Source: Methylophilaceae bacterium UBA5127 (GTDB taxonomy: Bacteria; Pseudomonadota; Gammaproteobacteria; Burkholderiales; Methylophilaceae). From it: DNA of 5,823 nucleotides. The number at the start of each line of letters is the position of its first letter. Position 1 is the first letter of the stretch. The notes under the pieces are model-generated. The model was not told the DNA's origin, did no database searches, and worked only from the letters and a program-made list of their open reading frames with translations. Below are positions 4,911-5,823 of the stretch, piece after piece. Position numbers and translations under genes: made by a program. The stretch is taken from contig DHYP01000047.1 of NCBI GenBank assembly GCA_002414145.1, positions 3,943 to 9,765 of the forward strand. The letters run 5' to 3'.

Positions 4911-5823
4911 TTATTCAACACCTTGACTCACGAGGTAATCTTCATAATTACCAGTGTAATCGATAATGCGGTCAGATTTAATTTCTAAAATACGTGTAGC
5001 AATCGAGCTTACAAATTCACGGTCATGGCTCACAAAAAATAATGTCCCTTTGTATTTATCCAACGCGGTGTTAAGCGCTTCGATAGATTCCATGTCCATG
5101 TGGTTAGTGGGCTCGTCCATTAAGAGAACATTGGTTTTAGCCAGCATGAGTTTGCCATAAAGCATGCGGCCTTTTTCACCACCAGACAGTACTTTGACAG
5201 ATTTTTTGGTGTCATCCCCTGAAAATAGCAAGCGCCCCAACATACTACGTACCACTTGGTCATCATCGCTTGGTTGACGGCATAGTGTCATCCACTCAAA
5301 CAAGTCTTCACCGTTTTCAAATTCGTACTCGTGATCCTGTGCAAAGTAGCCAATATTCGCTTTTTCTGCCCATTTCACTTCACCATGGTTAGGCTGTAAA
5401 TCGCCTGCCAAACAGCGCAGAAAAGTGGTTTTACCGATGCCATTTTCACCAATGATTGCCACTTTTTCACCTGCTTCGAATATTAAATCGATGTCATTAA
5501 ACAATGGCTTATCAAAGCCGTGGCTGAGCTTTTTAAGCTCAACCGCATTACGGTGCAGTTTGTCTTTGTCTTCAAAGTCAAAGCGGATAAATGGATATTG
5601 ACGGCTAGAAGGTTTAAATTCTTCAATCTTGATCTTGTCAATTTGTTTGGCGCGGCTGGTGGCTTGTTTTGCCTTGGAAGCATTGGCTGAGAATCGACGT
5701 ACGAAGTCCTGTAAGTCTGCAATCTGTTGTTTGGCTTTAGCATTGTCTTTGGCTTGCTGCGCACGTGCCGCGGTACTGGCTTCCATGTAGTCGTCGTAGT
5801 TGCCCGGATAGATCTTGAGCGTG
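4911..5823 (-). CDS. ybiT: ABC-F ATPase YbiT, C-terminal part (start outside window)
   Basis: Cytoplasmic ABC-F protein with no membrane segments; family members bind the ribosomal E site and modulate translation by ATP hydrolysis. About 303 residues are visible and the frame runs open past the right edge, so this is a partial gene cut by the window, not a truncated one. The fragment begins in the end of the first ABC domain ([15 protein letters not shown]). It continues through the charged interdomain linker ([20 protein letters not shown]) into the second ABC domain. Numbering from the Met encoded at 5784-5786, Walker [10 protein letters not shown] is at 113-121, the signature LSGGEKGR at 200-207, Walker B with [12 protein letters not shown] at 220-231 and the switch SHDRE at 253-257. 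Near-identical phrases in E. coli YbiT ([27 protein letters not shown] at the C terminus) favour YbiT over EttA, Uup or YheS. The ATG at 5786 is internal and should not be taken as the start. The strong terminator just after the stop makes it unlikely to be co-transcribed with the sulfur genes. Confidence 0.94.
   Translation of the reverse strand, partial: TLKIYPGNYDDYMEASTAARAQQAKDNAKAKQQIADLQDFVRRFSANASKAKQATSRAKQIDKIKIEEFKPSSRQYPFIRFDFEDKDKLHRNAVELKKLSHGFDKPLFNDIDLIFEAGEKVAIIGENGIGKTTFLRCLAGDLQPNHGEVKWAEKANIGYFAQDHEYEFENGEDLFEWMTLCRQPSDDDQVVRSMLGRLLFSGDDTKKSVKVLSGGEKGRMLYGKLMLAKTNVLLMDEPTNHMDMESIEALNTALDKYKGTLFFVSHDREFVSSIATRILEIKSDRIIDYTGNYEDYLVSQGVE

Noticed and set aside
5483..5764. Minus-strand open frame of 93 codons within the ABC-F gene
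   Set aside because: It is another frame of the conserved ABC-F linker and Walker A region, which the YbiT reading explains fully.
1..5823. Mobile elements, CRISPR arrays, tRNA or rRNA genes
   Set aside because: No transposase or integrase reading frame, terminal inverted repeats with duplications, spaced direct repeats, or RNA gene structures were found.

Overview
The window reads as a chromosomal segment from a betaproteobacterium of moderate GC. The protein sequences have the look of Methylophilaceae-type methylotrophs such as Methylotenera, but that placement comes from overall resemblance and is not proven here. All six genes lie on the minus strand, so transcription runs from high to low coordinates.

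Layout in transcription order: (1) 5823-4911, the C-terminal half of a YbiT-type ABC-F ATPase whose start lies outside the window, closed by a strong terminator hairpin at 4872-4907. (2) A 239-bp AT-rich intergenic region with the best promoter in the window (TTGATT, 17 bp, TATAAT). (3) 4671-4474, a 65-aa DUF2292/YezD protein resembling OscA, the sulfur-starvation protein of Pseudomonas. (4) 4386-2797, a 529-aa OprP/OprO-type outer-membrane porin. (5) 2663-1653, the periplasmic sulfate-binding protein Sbp. (6) 1575-1225, a DUF2325 protein of unknown function. (7) 1099-122, cysteine synthase CysK, followed by a hairpin terminator at 57-92.

Genes 3-7 form a coherent sulfur-acquisition cluster: a starvation-response protein, an outer-membrane channel, a periplasmic sulfate receptor, an unknown small protein, and the enzyme that fixes sulfide into cysteine. 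The inner-membrane sulfate permease and ATPase genes and the reductase genes are not in the window.

The most striking observation is in protein composition. OscA-like, porin and Sbp together make about 930 residues with no cysteine and no methionine other than at the start (one, two adjacent, and one). CysK, the DUF2325 protein and the ABC-F fragment in the same window have ordinary Cys/Met content. This pattern suggests that 4671-1653 is a sulfur-sparing unit made during sulfur limitation, and that the porin, which homology alone might label phosphate-selective, serves sulfate or another sulfur source. Hairpins between the genes (2748-2774, 1597-1629, 1163-1196) suggest the cluster is expressed in segments rather than as one uniform operon.
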